From assembly GCA_900545925.1 (NCBI GenBank), contig URAZ01000042.1, positions 1-28,714 of the forward strand: a stretch of 28,714 nt of DNA, written 5' to 3'. The notes under the pieces were generated by a model. It had not been told where the DNA came from, ran no database searches, and was given only the letters and a program-made list of their open reading frames with translations. Source of the DNA: an uncultured Eubacteriales bacterium. Its GTDB lineage: Bacteria; Bacillota; Clostridia; Oscillospirales; Oscillospiraceae. A program made the translations under genes and the position numbers. Below are positions 8,181 to 16,422 of this stretch, one piece after another. Every line of letters starts with the position of its first letter. Positions within the stretch are counted from its first letter, which is position 1.

Positions 8181-10010
8181 TTATCGCTCAGCGGACTTGG
8201 GATCGACTGCATCACGCAGCGCATCACCGACGAGGTTGATACAGATCGTGCAGATGCCGAAGATCGCAGCCGGGAATACCCAGCGCCACCAGTACTGCTG
8301 GATGACGATGGAGTTGTTCGCGCCGGTGAGCATATTGCCCCAGGTCGGCGTGGGCGGCGCAATGCCGAAGCCCATGTAGGACAGCGAGGACTCGGTGAGC
8401 ATGCAGGTCGCAAAGCTCAGCGTCGCGTTGACCAGAATAAGACTCATGACATTGGGGATGATGTGATGGAAGATGATCGACTTCTCGCGCACGCCGAGTG
8501 CCTGCGCAGCCGTGACATACTCCTGCTCACGCTGTGAGAAGATCTGCGCGCGGATCAGATGGCAGATGCCCGGCCAGGACAGAACGCCAAGCACGACCAT
8601 GATGAGGTACATACGCTGTTCGACCGAGATGCGCGTACCGATGATGGCGGAAAGAATCATCGCAAACGGAAGGAACGGCAGACCGCCGACGATCTCGGAG
8701 ATACGCATGATGATGTTGTCGACCCAGCCGCCGAAATAACCGGCCAGACCGCCGAGGATGATGCCGATGATAAGCTGGATAATAACCGAGATGGCGCCGA
8801 CGGTCATGGTGACCTTGCCGCCGTTGATGAGTCGGTTAAACACGTCGCGGCCCAGATCGTCCGTACCGCAGAGATAGCCCTTCAGGCCCCACGTTTCAAC
8901 GTCGCCGTCAACTGTGACTGCATAGTTCTGATAGAAGCCTGCGAAGACCGTCACGATCTCCTTATCGTTGAAGGATGCCGGGACGGATGCCTGACCATGG
9001 GTGTTGTCGCCCCAGGAGATGACCTCGCCGTCGTCCATCAGCGCCGTGAAGTGGTAGCGGCCGCCGTAGAGCTCGACAGGCTTGCTCTCGAATTCGGGGA
9101 CGATGTTTTCGCCGTTGGTGCAGGTGCCCCAGACGACGACGGTGCCGTCTTCCTTGACAGCTGCGACAGCGTTGCTGGACGCCGCGATATCAACGACGCC
9201 GGAATCCAGCCCGTCGGGGATGCGGACAAGGGCGTTGTCCTTCTGGAAACCCGCGTAGACAGCTGCGCCGTCTTTGGTCAGGGCGATATACCCGCGAGCG
9301 GTCAGAGCGACTTTTTCGATGTTGCCCTGATATTCCTTTTTGACCTTGATATCGGCCTGATTGCCGTTGCCCCAGAGGAACAGCTCGCCAGATTCAGTGA
9401 CAGCCGCGGAGAACTGGTTGCTGGCCTCGATCTGCTTGATGCCGAGGTTCTTGCCGTAGGCGGCAGCCATCTGGAGCTTGTCGGGAAGCATGTCCTGCCC
9501 GAGACGGCGGTTGCCCCAGACATAGATCGCGCCGTTTTCGTCAAGTGCGACGATATGGTCATAGCCTGCCGCAACGTTGACGATCTTTGCGTTCTGAACC
9601 TCCTCAGGGATGTTCTTCAGATCGATCGTTTCAGTGATTCTGGTATAGCCCCACGTATAGACCTTGCCGTCGGTGTCGACACCGACGCCGTAGGTCGTGC
9701 CGGGAGAGATATCTGCGACCTTATGCTTCATACCGTCGGGAATGGACATCATGTTCATTCCGGGCGCGACGTTCAGCTGGGTGTTGTCCTGATAGGACAG
9801 GTCGAGCGTATAGAAATTCGGGCCGATCATGACCAGCAGGAAGATCAGGATGAACACGATCAGGCCGATCATGCCAAGCCGGTTATGCAGGAAATTCTTG
9901 AGGATCAGGCGGCCGGGGCTCTGCAGCTGTTCTTCCGTCATGAAGTCGGTGACCTTGTTGCGGTTGCCGAACAGACGGGTAAAGAGGGTCGATTTTTTCT
10001 TTTTTTCCAT
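8181..10010 (-). CDS. oppC: Peptide ABC importer permease, OppC/DppC type, with an inserted seven-repeat RCC1-like propeller
   Basis: A membrane permease of the importer, 609 residues against the usual ~300. Residues 34-70 match the OppC N-terminus: NFLHNRLGMIGL, one membrane helix (46-63), then GPNF. From 381 the normal permease resumes with CGTDDLGRDVFNRLINGG, five more helices, and the coupling loop EQEYVTAAQALGVREKSI (495-512). Between them, in the loop outside the membrane, lie seven repeats of the RCC1/BLIP-II pattern (A)V-x-x-DG-x-V-x-x-WG: about 96-121, 142-167, 191-216, 231-254, 272-296, 311-336 and 352-375. Seven make a closed beta-propeller. Repeat 4 is degenerate (VYAG for the WG). 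Both flanks stay in frame, so this is one fused protein, not an assembly error of two genes (inference). Confidence 0.93.
   Translation of the reverse strand: MEKKKKSTLFTRLFGNRNKVTDFMTEEQLQSPGRLILKNFLHNRLGMIGLIVFILIFLLVMIGPNFYTLDLSYQDNTQLNVAPGMNMMSIPDGMKHKVADISPGTTYGVGVDTDGKVYTWGYTRITETIDLKNIPEEVQNAKIVNVAAGYDHIVALDENGAIYVWGNRRLGQDMLPDKLQMAAAYGKNLGIKQIEASNQFSAAVTESGELFLWGNGNQADIKVKKEYQGNIEKVALTARGYIALTKDGAAVYAGFQKDNALVRIPDGLDSGVVDIAASSNAVAAVKEDGTVVVWGTCTNGENIVPEFESKPVELYGGRYHFTALMDDGEVISWGDNTHGQASVPASFNDKEIVTVFAGFYQNYAVTVDGDVETWGLKGYLCGTDDLGRDVFNRLINGGKVTMTVGAISVIIQLIIGIILGGLAGYFGGWVDNIIMRISEIVGGLPFLPFAMILSAIIGTRISVEQRMYLIMVVLGVLSWPGICHLIRAQIFSQREQEYVTAAQALGVREKSIIFHHIIPNVMSLILVNATLSFATCMLTESSLSYMGFGIAPPTPTWGNMLTGANNSIVIQQYWWRWVFPAAIFGICTICINLVGDALRDAVDPKSAER
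8886..9725 (-). repeat. Seven tandem RCC1-type repeats inside oppC
   Basis: The encoded repeats are 39-49 residues apart and end in KVYTWG, AIYVWGN, ELFLWGN, AAVYAG, TVVVWGT, EVISWGDN and DVETWG. Protein similarity between copies is obvious while the DNA copies have diverged, so the array is old rather than freshly amplified. Seven copies is the number needed for one RCC1-fold propeller. Confidence 0.88.
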
Positions 10011-10025
10011 ATTTCTTCTCCCCCT

Positions 10026-11042
10026 TTACTTATTGACACGCACGCGCGGGTCAACGATGCCGTAGCTGAGGTCGGTGATCAGCTGGCCGACGAGCGCGAT
10101 GAGCACATAGAACATCTGAATCGCCAGTGCAAGTTCAAAGTCGTTGTTCATCAGACCCTGATAGTACAGCTGGCCCATACCGTTGAGCGCGAACATCTGC
10201 TCAATGATCAGAGAACCGGAGAAGATGCTGATGAACCAACCGATGAGAACCGTAATGACCGGCAGCAGCGCGTTGCGCCATGCGTGGGAATAGACGACAA
10301 CCTTTTCGCGCAGGCCTTTGGCACGGGCGGTGCGGATATAGTCCATGCTGAGCGCTTCGATCATGGCGGCGCGGACGTAGCGGGTCATGCCGCCGAGAGA
10401 GCCGACCGTCATAACGAGCACCGGCAGCGTCATATAGTAGACCTTGTCGAGGAACGCACGGAAGCCGGTGAAGTTATTGCCCGGCGTCTGCATGCCGAAG
10501 ACCGGCAGCAGCTTGAGCGTGACCGCGAACAGCCAGATAAACAGCAGCGCAATAATGTAGACCGGGATGGAGTAGCCCACAATGGACAGCACCTGCACGG
10601 CGTTGTCTGATTTGCTGCGCTTATGCACGGCACAGTAGATGCCAAGCGGGATCGTGATCGCCAGCGCGACAAGCGTTGAGAAAATGTTGATGTAAATCGT
10701 GTTGAGCATTCTCGACGGCAGAACGTTGGATACATCCGTCTTATAGATCTGGGAGTAGCCGAAGTTGCCCTGCAGCATGCCGTTGAGTTCGCCGTCAACA
10801 TCCGGCCAGAAGCCGAACCAGCGCAGATAGCGTACGATCAGCGGATCGTCCAGCCCCATTTCGGTGCGAAGCGCCTGGTAACGCGTTTCATACTCTGTCG
10901 GGGTCAGCGTTGTCTTGAGCGGTTCAAGCTGTGCCCGGGCTGGGTCAGTTGGGATCAGGTTGTAGATGGAATACATCAGAAGCGAAACAAGCAGAAATAC
11001 AATTACCATATATACCAGTCGCTTGAGTACGTATTTGGTCAT
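10026..11042 (-). CDS. oppB: Peptide ABC importer permease, OppB/DppB type
   Basis: A membrane permease partner of OppC. From the second of two candidate ATGs it is 338 residues. That ATG (at 11042) is preferred because AGGAGG at 11051-11056 is 8 bases away; the first ATG (11048) is only 2 bases away. It starts with KYVLKRLVYMVIVFLLVSLLM (helix 1) and a soluble loop with the family's NLIPTDPAR and MGLDDPLIVRYLRWFG segments, followed by five more helices. The coupling motif is SMDYIRTARAKGLREKVVVY. No extra domain is present, unlike OppC. A 180-base gap with a strong stem-loop separates it from oppA upstream; oppC follows after 15 bases. Confidence 0.94.
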   Translation of the reverse strand: MTKYVLKRLVYMVIVFLLVSLLMYSIYNLIPTDPARAQLEPLKTTLTPTEYETRYQALRTEMGLDDPLIVRYLRWFGFWPDVDGELNGMLQGNFGYSQIYKTDVSNVLPSRMLNTIYINIFSTLVALAITIPLGIYCAVHKRSKSDNAVQVLSIVGYSIPVYIIALLFIWLFAVTLKLLPVFGMQTPGNNFTGFRAFLDKVYYMTLPVLVMTVGSLGGMTRYVRAAMIEALSMDYIRTARAKGLREKVVVYSHAWRNALLPVITVLIGWFISIFSGSLIIEQMFALNGMGQLYYQGLMNNDFELALAIQMFYVLIALVGQLITDLSYGIVDPRVRVNK

Positions 11043-11173
11043 CCGCATACCCTCCTTTTCTCTTGTATTTGCTCCGAAAAGGAGCGCAAAGATCTGTATA
11101 TGAAACCAAAATGGTTATTTTTCAAAAGGAATATGCTACACTAAAGAAGAAAAGATGCGTTAAAGATACCGGA

Positions 11174-11205
11174 AGCGACGGGGCGGTTTGTGCCGCCCCG
11201 TCGCT
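11174..11205 (-). other. Stem-loop between oppA and oppB without a T-run
   Basis: A perfect 13-base GC-rich stem (11174-11186 with 11193-11205) lies just after the oppA stop. No T-run follows on the minus strand, so it should not terminate fully. Such stem-loops often protect the 3' end of the binding-protein message so that OppA exceeds the permeases (known practice in ABC operons; inferred here). Further downstream, AACCATTTTGGTT on the minus strand forms a small dyad before oppB. Confidence 0.65.
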
Positions 11206-11228
11206 GGGAATGTGGGGAAGGAGTCTAT

Positions 11229-13241
11229 TTATTTGGCGCCTTCGATAGAGGCGTAGACAATCGCCTTCTGGAAATCCCACAGGCTGGACTCGTTGTAGTT
11301 CTTCAGCCAATCCGGGAAGAAGGTGTGGTACTCGTTGCAGTACAGCGGGATTTCCGGCAGCAGTTCGTTCCAGCGGATAATGAACTTCTGGAAATAATCC
11401 AGGAACATTGCATCGTCGCCAGGAGCAGGCTTGTAAACCATATCCATGGACAGGTCGTCGAGTTCCTTGTCGAAGATGTAATTCTGGTTCCAGCCCTGCT
11501 TGACATAATCGGACTCGGGATCGGAAGCGTAGTTGTAGGCATAGTCATAGACATCAGCGAAGCCGGTGGCCAGGTTGTACATGCCGTAGGTCTTCACGCC
11601 ATACTGATCGCCAACAGAGGTATCGCGGTACATCCAGTTCAGCAGTTCGGAGAAGGTCATGGTGACCTGCTCGATCTGCATACCGGCATCAGCAGTCTGC
11701 TTGCCGTTGGCAAGCATGGTGGCCAGCAGCGCGGAGACGGAGTTACCCTCGGAGGAAGACCACATGATGTGCAGAGGCATCAGGATGCGGCCGTCAGCCA
11801 GAGTAACGTTCAGAGCGTAGTCGCCGGCTTCTTCAGCAGTGACTTCCTTGTACCGCAGGCCGGTGCCGGAATACTCGTTGCCTTCGGCGTCCAGCGTCCA
11901 GCCGTCAGCCTCGAGGACTTCGACAGCCTTAGCCGGGTCATAAGCATAGGCATTGAGTTTTTCGTTGAAGAGTTCCTCGGAATCCTGATACATCCACTGT
12001 GCGGTGGAGTACGGGCCATGAACGACAGAGCCGTAGCCGCCGCAGAATGTGTTTGCAAACTCTTCGCGGTCAAGCAGGTAAGCGATTGCCTGACGGACAG
12101 CAGCAAACTGCGTGGGGCCAAAGTCGCACTGGAACATCAGCTTGCCGTAGCCGTTACGGGTGTAATGGCAGTAGTTGAAGCCACCCGCGTCAACCAGATC
12201 GAGCGCAGCGTTGATCTTGTCGCCTTCGCCCAGCTGGGACAGGAAGTTGATTTCGCCCGTCTTGAAGGCGTCCATCATGGTGTCGTCTTCAGCCTTGACG
12301 ATGACAACGGTCTGGATGGAAGGCTTCTGGCCCTCAAAGTTGCCGTTGTAGTTGGGGTTGATCTCAAGCGTAGCGGTCAGAGCGCCGGTGTCGAGGCTCT
12401 TGATCATGTACGGGCCAGCGACAACGCGGCCTTCGTAGACGTAGCGGGAAGCGTTGACGCCGTCGACAGTCAGTTCGCCGCCGTCGAGATACGCGCCGTT
12501 GCCGTCGTCCTTGACAGTGAGGCCCTCACCGCCGTACAGCGGCAGATACAGAGGTGCCAGAGATGCGTAGGTCATTGCGAAGTAGTAGTTGGCCTTCTCC
12601 GGGGTGATCTGGATGGAGTAGGTATAGGGATCGAGCAGGCGAACGCCGACCAGCTCCTTGGTTTCGCCTGCCTGATATGCGGCAGCGCCAACAACGGATT
12701 CCGCAGAGATCTTGGCGCCCGCTTCTGTAGTGACAGGCGAGTAGGCAACCAGTGCATACGCAACATAGTCAGCAGCGGTGATGGGCTCGCCGTTGTTGTA
12801 GGTCAGGCCTTCGTTGATCTTGACGGTGAAGGTGATGGAGCCGTCGTCGTTCGCAGTCTGATCGATGGAAGCGGCGGTGGTGGCATTCATGACCATCTGG
12901 CCGAACTGGTCGAAAACAACGGTGTCATAGTCGTTGGTCAGATCGCGGATCATCTTGTCGGTGGCATTGTTGGTCCACCATGCGTTGCCGAGGTCACCGG
13001 AAATTTCGGTGGTGTTGCCGTAGATGACCTTGTTCTCACGGGTCTCGACGGGAGTCGCATCTTCAGCCGGGGTGGTGTCTTCGGCGGGAGTGTTGGTGTC
13101 TTCAGCGGGGGTGTTGGTGTCTTCGCTGGGAGTTACGGTCTCAGCGGGCTTTTCGGCGTTGTTTGCACAGCCGGCGAACATGGCAGCGACCATGACGACG
13201 ACGAGAAGCAGCGCGAAGAGCTTTTTCAGATTCTTTTTCAT
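11229..13241 (-). CDS. oppA: Peptide-binding lipoprotein of the ABC importer (SBP family 5, OppA type)
   Basis: The extracellular substrate-binding protein, 670 residues. It has a lipoprotein signal: KKNLKK, a hydrophobic stretch, then FAGC with C25 as the lipid-modified cysteine. Residues ~30-66 are a flexible tether built of repeated (N/T)TPAED units. From ~70 the family 5 binding fold follows, with YNNGEPITAADYVAYAL (the usual DGxPfTAxDvv region) and, later, FAAVRQAIAYLLDREEF. AGGAGG at 13248-13253 lies 6 bases before the ATG. It heads the operon behind a strong promoter and a stem-loop separates it from oppB. The family is clear; which peptide or other ligand it binds cannot be read from sequence. 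Confidence 0.94.
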   Translation of the reverse strand: MKKNLKKLFALLLVVVMVAAMFAGCANNAEKPAETVTPSEDTNTPAEDTNTPAEDTTPAEDATPVETRENKVIYGNTTEISGDLGNAWWTNNATDKMIRDLTNDYDTVVFDQFGQMVMNATTAASIDQTANDDGSITFTVKINEGLTYNNGEPITAADYVAYALVAYSPVTTEAGAKISAESVVGAAAYQAGETKELVGVRLLDPYTYSIQITPEKANYYFAMTYASLAPLYLPLYGGEGLTVKDDGNGAYLDGGELTVDGVNASRYVYEGRVVAGPYMIKSLDTGALTATLEINPNYNGNFEGQKPSIQTVVIVKAEDDTMMDAFKTGEINFLSQLGEGDKINAALDLVDAGGFNYCHYTRNGYGKLMFQCDFGPTQFAAVRQAIAYLLDREEFANTFCGGYGSVVHGPYSTAQWMYQDSEELFNEKLNAYAYDPAKAVEVLEADGWTLDAEGNEYSGTGLRYKEVTAEEAGDYALNVTLADGRILMPLHIMWSSSEGNSVSALLATMLANGKQTADAGMQIEQVTMTFSELLNWMYRDTSVGDQYGVKTYGMYNLATGFADVYDYAYNYASDPESDYVKQGWNQNYIFDKELDDLSMDMVYKPAPGDDAMFLDYFQKFIIRWNELLPEIPLYCNEYHTFFPDWLKNYNESSLWDFQKAIVYASIEGAK

Positions 13242-13371
13242 CTTAATCCTCCTGTTTTAATTTTATAATTTACTGTGTTTGATCCACAGAAAATTATCGC
13301 TGTTTTTGATATTTGTCCGCCTCCGGCGGTCATCTGGCCGCGCGCCGGATACAATATAATATCTGTAACTT

Positions 13372-13400
13372 ATTATAGCATATTCGTGGTCTGGAATCAA
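13372..13400 (-). promoter_or_regulatory. Promoter of the opp operon
   Basis: On the minus strand TTGATT (13395-13400) and a perfect TATAAT (13372-13377) are 17 bases apart, with a TG one base before the -10 (extended -10). Transcription should start near 13365, leaving about 120 untranslated bases before oppA. These include a CCGCC/GGCGG hairpin but no riboswitch I recognise. Confidence 0.85.
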
Positions 13401-13658
13401 CTAAAATGATTTTTTTCCACCTGAAAAATTGTCTTTTGCTGTACTTTTCCATGCCGCAGTCCGCCGCATTTTCTCCGCAGCGCGCATCGTTTCTTTTTCA
13501 TGCCTGCGTTCTATTTTTCTACGGAGCAGCTGCATTTTCTTTTCTTTTTTTGAAGCATCGTCGGCATTTTTCACAATTTTCGCTTGCCGTTTTTGTGCGT
13601 TCATCCAGTTGTATCTGACGTTGCGCACAGAATTTTCTCTGCATTCTATACAAAACAT
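13401..13658 (-). CDS. Doubtful small Lys/Arg-rich protein (85 codons)
   Basis: An 85-residue frame starting MFCIECRENSVRN and ending KDNFSGGKKSF, with about a third Lys/Arg. No convincing ribosome-binding site precedes it. A competing frame on the same strand, 13677 to 13519, encodes 52 residues (MADEKTDVLYRMQRKFCAQR onward, then a CEKCRRC cysteine cluster) and looks at least as protein-like. Either could be real, or both could be chance in this A-rich strand. No family recognised. Confidence 0.22.
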   Translation of the reverse strand: MFCIECRENSVRNVRYNWMNAQKRQAKIVKNADDASKKEKKMQLLRRKIERRHEKETMRAAEKMRRTAAWKSTAKDNFSGGKKSF

Positions 13659-13724
13659 CAGTTTTTTCGTCCGCCATTTTTTATTTCTGCGGTTCCGCTC
13701 ATGCGCGGGGCAGAAGGAAATGCA

Positions 13725-13762
13725 GCAGTCCCCTGCCGGGTCTGCACCCGTCAGGGGACTGC
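13725..13762 (-). terminator. Terminator after the zinc-ribbon gene
   Basis: GCAGTCCCCTG (13725-13735) pairs with CAGGGGACTGC (13752-13762), with inner CGGG/CCCG pairing. It begins 3 bases after the stop codon of the gene ending at 13766. The following minus-strand sequence is only modestly T-rich. Confidence 0.7.
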
Positions 13763-13765
13763 AAT

Positions 13766-14098
13766 TTATTTGTCAGTTTCCGGGTCCGGCTGCTCGAAGC
13801 TGCTGTCCATGAGTGCCTGTTCAAGCTGCCGGGCGTGGTCAAGTTCGGAATACGGGACAAAGAAGTCCGTCCGGGTGCCGACCTCACCGGTATAGGCCGC
13901 AGTGCGCGGACTCCATCGGCGGATGATGACGGGGATATAATCGTCCTCGAGAATGCCGTGCAGCATCTCGGCCCACGGGGAGCATTTGTTGCCGATGAAG
14001 CAGTAATCATCCGGCTTCGGCCCGCGCGTAAGTCTGCTGCCGCAGAACGCGCAGGTGTTTTCCTCATTCAGCAGATAACAGTTTTCACAGTAAAACAT
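13766..14098 (-). CDS. Zinc-ribbon protein with a DUF2007-like domain
   Basis: A 110-residue cytoplasmic protein. The N-terminus is a zinc ribbon with CENC (4-7) and CAFC (16-19). The rest (about 40-95) resembles the DUF2007 putative signal-transducing domain: an AEMLHGILEDDYIPVIIRRW helix-strand unit and a later FFVPYSELDHARQLEQAL. The DUF2007 assignment rests on pattern memory, not a search. It starts 21 bases after the DUF1576 gene with an AGGGG ribosome-binding site, so it is the last gene of that transcript, and a terminator follows. Function unknown. Confidence 0.75.
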   Translation of the reverse strand: MFYCENCYLLNEENTCAFCGSRLTRGPKPDDYCFIGNKCSPWAEMLHGILEDDYIPVIIRRWSPRTAAYTGEVGTRTDFFVPYSELDHARQLEQALMDSSFEQPDPETDK

Positions 14099-14119
14099 AA
14101 CGCAGCCCCTTTCCGGCGC

Positions 14120-15469
14120 TTATTTCCGCGCCCGCAGTTCCCGGCGTTCCTTTTTTGTTTTACAGAAGTGCTCCAGAACAGGGATAAACAGGAAGCAGGT
14201 AAACGCCGCCGTAAAGCCGCCGTTGTACAGGCAGAACGCGCCGTGCAGCAGCGGGACGCAGGTGACGAACGTGTAATGGATCATGCCGAATACGACGCCT
14301 GCCAGCCAGCCGTAGACGCCCGTGACGGGAGACAGGCCGTTTGCGAAGCAAAGGCCGATGACAATGGCCTGCGCGTTCGCCATAAGCGTATGCTCCGCAC
14401 CGGTGAGGCCGCAGCCGAACTCCGCGATGTAGCTTGCCGCGACATAGCCCACCATGATCGGCCAGACATTGGCCGGGTGGCTGCCCTTATAGCAGCAGCA
14501 GACCATACAGAACACGCAGCCCAGCGTCGCGGCGTTCCACTTCGCGCCGATGAGCAGATAGTACAGGACGATAAACAGACCGTAGACGCCGAAGTTCAGG
14601 ATCGCCGCGCCGGAGCCGTATTTTGTGCCGTAGTCAACGTTGTAGCCGGAGTCGCGCAGAAGACGGCCGTATTCCTTCCCGCCGCCGAGCGCAAGGCCCC
14701 AAATAATGGCCAGCAAGAACACTACCAGACAGAAGCCGATGCTGAGGGGCAGGAAACTGTCTGCCAGACCGACGTTTTCTGACGCGGGAGGCGCGGATGT
14801 GAAGATCTTATACAGAAGCGAGCGCAGGAAGAACGCAATCAGGCCGATGGGCACAGCCGCGTTATAGAGGTCGTAGCCCTTGTGCATCTGCGGGCTGTGC
14901 GGCAGAACAGCAGGAAAAATAAAACCGATAAAAATGCCGACGGCCAGCGCAAGAACGATACCAAGGCCCGTAAAGCCGTGCCACGCTTCGCCAGGATAGC
15001 GGAAGAGCATTTCCGTGATGAGCGGAGCCAGACCCGTGGAAAACAGGAAGGCATTCGCCATGGCGCCGGGCTTTTTCTTCATGACGAGGCAATAGAGCAG
15101 AACGCCTGCGAACGAGAACCAGATGTTGAGGATCGTCGTGCCCCAGAAGCAGAAGCCCGCTGTCAGGAAAAACGCGAGGACGGACACGCCGTCCGGCTTG
15201 CTGCCGGGCAGGCAGTAAATTCCGAGACACACGGCGCAGACCAGCGCAACATTCAAAAACGTTCCGCCAAAGCCGCCGTAGCTGCTGTCAAAATAACTCT
15301 TGACGGTCTGACCAGACTGCGTGCAGATGCGGCCGAGGCCCGCAAACATGTCGGAGGCCGACTCGTGGTACAAAGCAGCACTGACGACCGCGGCCAGCAG
15401 GCACAGCAGCGTGAACCCGGCAAACAGCCAGCGGATGGCAGTCTGCGGCTGCCTGAATTTTTCTTTCAT
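14120..15469 (-). CDS. DUF1576 family polytopic membrane protein
   Basis: A 449-residue integral membrane protein with about 11-12 hydrophobic helices, starting at IRWLFAGFTLLCLLAAVVSAA. The C-terminal region (VTGVYGWLAGVVFGMIHYTF, then LHGAFCLYNGGFTAAFTC and FIPVLEHF) fits what I remember of DUF1576, a family without a known function that looks like a transporter or channel. The start follows a GGGAGAG-type site. It lies behind the terminator of the folD cluster with no clear promoter of its own, so it may depend on read-through. The zinc-ribbon gene follows closely. Confidence 0.8.
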   Translation of the reverse strand: MKEKFRQPQTAIRWLFAGFTLLCLLAAVVSAALYHESASDMFAGLGRICTQSGQTVKSYFDSSYGGFGGTFLNVALVCAVCLGIYCLPGSKPDGVSVLAFFLTAGFCFWGTTILNIWFSFAGVLLYCLVMKKKPGAMANAFLFSTGLAPLITEMLFRYPGEAWHGFTGLGIVLALAVGIFIGFIFPAVLPHSPQMHKGYDLYNAAVPIGLIAFFLRSLLYKIFTSAPPASENVGLADSFLPLSIGFCLVVFLLAIIWGLALGGGKEYGRLLRDSGYNVDYGTKYGSGAAILNFGVYGLFIVLYYLLIGAKWNAATLGCVFCMVCCCYKGSHPANVWPIMVGYVAASYIAEFGCGLTGAEHTLMANAQAIVIGLCFANGLSPVTGVYGWLAGVVFGMIHYTFVTCVPLLHGAFCLYNGGFTAAFTCFLFIPVLEHFCKTKKERRELRARK

Positions 15470-15488
15470 ACTTCCACTCTCCCTTCAG

Positions 15489-15516
15489 AAAACTGCCGCC
15501 GGAAAACCGGCGGCAG
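15489..15516 (-). terminator. Terminator of the fhs-fchA-folD cluster
   Basis: CTGCCGCCGG (15493-15502) pairs with CCGGCGGCAG (15507-15516), with a four-base loop. On the minus strand TTTTCTG follows. It is short on Ts, so some read-through into the DUF1576 gene is plausible. Confidence 0.75.
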
Positions 15517-15530
15517 CGCGGTAAAACGGT

Positions 15531-16409
15531 TTACAGCGTGCGCTCGGCAGCCTCGACCACATGGCCGATAAGCACAGAGGTCGTGACGGAGCCGACACCG
15601 CCGGGAACCGGCGTGATCGCGCCGACAATCGGCTCAACCTCGGAGAACACGGCGTCGCCCGCGATGGCACCCTTGCCGCCCTTGGAGTTGATCTTCTCGG
15701 GGTCCCAGTTGATGGACACGTCGATGACGATCTGGCCTTCGGAGACGTAGTCCTTTGTCAGACTGTTCAGGACGCCTGCGGCGGAGACAAGAATGTCCGC
15801 CTTGCGGGCGATCCCGGCTACGTCAACGGTCTTGGTGTGGCAGACGGTGACGGTGGCGTTCTTGGCCATGAGCATCATCGCGGCAGGCTTGCCGACGACG
15901 AGGGAACGGCCGATGACAACCGCATTCTTGCCCTTGCAGTCAATGCCGTAGTAATCCAGAATTTCCATGCAGGCCTGCGGGGTGCAGGGGGCGAAACCCA
16001 GCTTCTTACCGGTGAAGACGCCGGCATTGGAGAGGTCCGTCATGCAGTCCACGTCCTTGCAGGCGGCCAGATGGTTGCAGATCTCATCCTGATCGGCCTT
16101 CAGATGCTTCGGCAGGGGCCGGAACATGAGGCAGCCGTGGATAGAATCGTCAGCGTTGATTGCCTCAATCTGCGCGATGAGCGCTTCCTTCGTCACGTCC
16201 TCAGGCAGGACGAACTTCTGCACCTCCACGCCGATGAGTTCCGCGCGGGCAGTCGCGCCCTTTTCATAGGACAGGTCGGAGGGGTTCTCACCGCAGCGGA
16301 CGATCGCCAGCTTCGGGCTGACGCCCTTTTCTTTCAGAGCCGCGACGCGCGCCTGGAGCTTTTCGTTCATCGCAGCGGTAACTTCTTTGCCAAGCAGTAA
16401 CTTTGCCAT
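15531..16409 (-). CDS. folD: Methylene-tetrahydrofolate dehydrogenase/cyclohydrolase (FolD), variant active site
   Basis: A 292-residue cytoplasmic enzyme of folate one-carbon metabolism that oxidises methylene-THF to methenyl-THF and, in classic members, hydrolyses that to formyl-THF. The start at 16409 follows AAGGAG; an upstream extension lacks support. The Rossmann motif NAVVIGRSLVVGKP (162-175) and the signature ITPVPGGVGSVTTSVL (265-280) are intact. The active site differs from the E. coli/human type: Tyr48 and Asp121 are kept, but the lysine of Y-x3-K is Ala52 and the glutamine of the VQLPLP motif is Phe96 (LMFRPLP). I recall this SYEKG...FRPLPKH version as common in clostridia. Because fchA is next door, this FolD may act mainly as a dehydrogenase (inference). 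Confidence 0.93.
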   Translation of the reverse strand: MAKLLLGKEVTAAMNEKLQARVAALKEKGVSPKLAIVRCGENPSDLSYEKGATARAELIGVEVQKFVLPEDVTKEALIAQIEAINADDSIHGCLMFRPLPKHLKADQDEICNHLAACKDVDCMTDLSNAGVFTGKKLGFAPCTPQACMEILDYYGIDCKGKNAVVIGRSLVVGKPAAMMLMAKNATVTVCHTKTVDVAGIARKADILVSAAGVLNSLTKDYVSEGQIVIDVSINWDPEKINSKGGKGAIAGDAVFSEVEPIVGAITPVPGGVGSVTTSVLIGHVVEAAERTL

Positions 16410-16422
16410 ACTTTTCTCCTTC

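Noticed and set aside
12995..13150. Short tandem DNA repeats near the 5' end of oppA as a mobile or CRISPR-like array
   Set aside because: They are in-frame codons for a (N/T)TPAED linker that tethers a lipoprotein, which explains them fully.
11190..13268. Very long plus-strand frame opposite oppA (692 codons)
   Set aside because: It is antisense to a clear lipoprotein gene. Similar long antisense frames lie opposite oppC, oppF and fhs and reflect GC-rich codon use, not genes.
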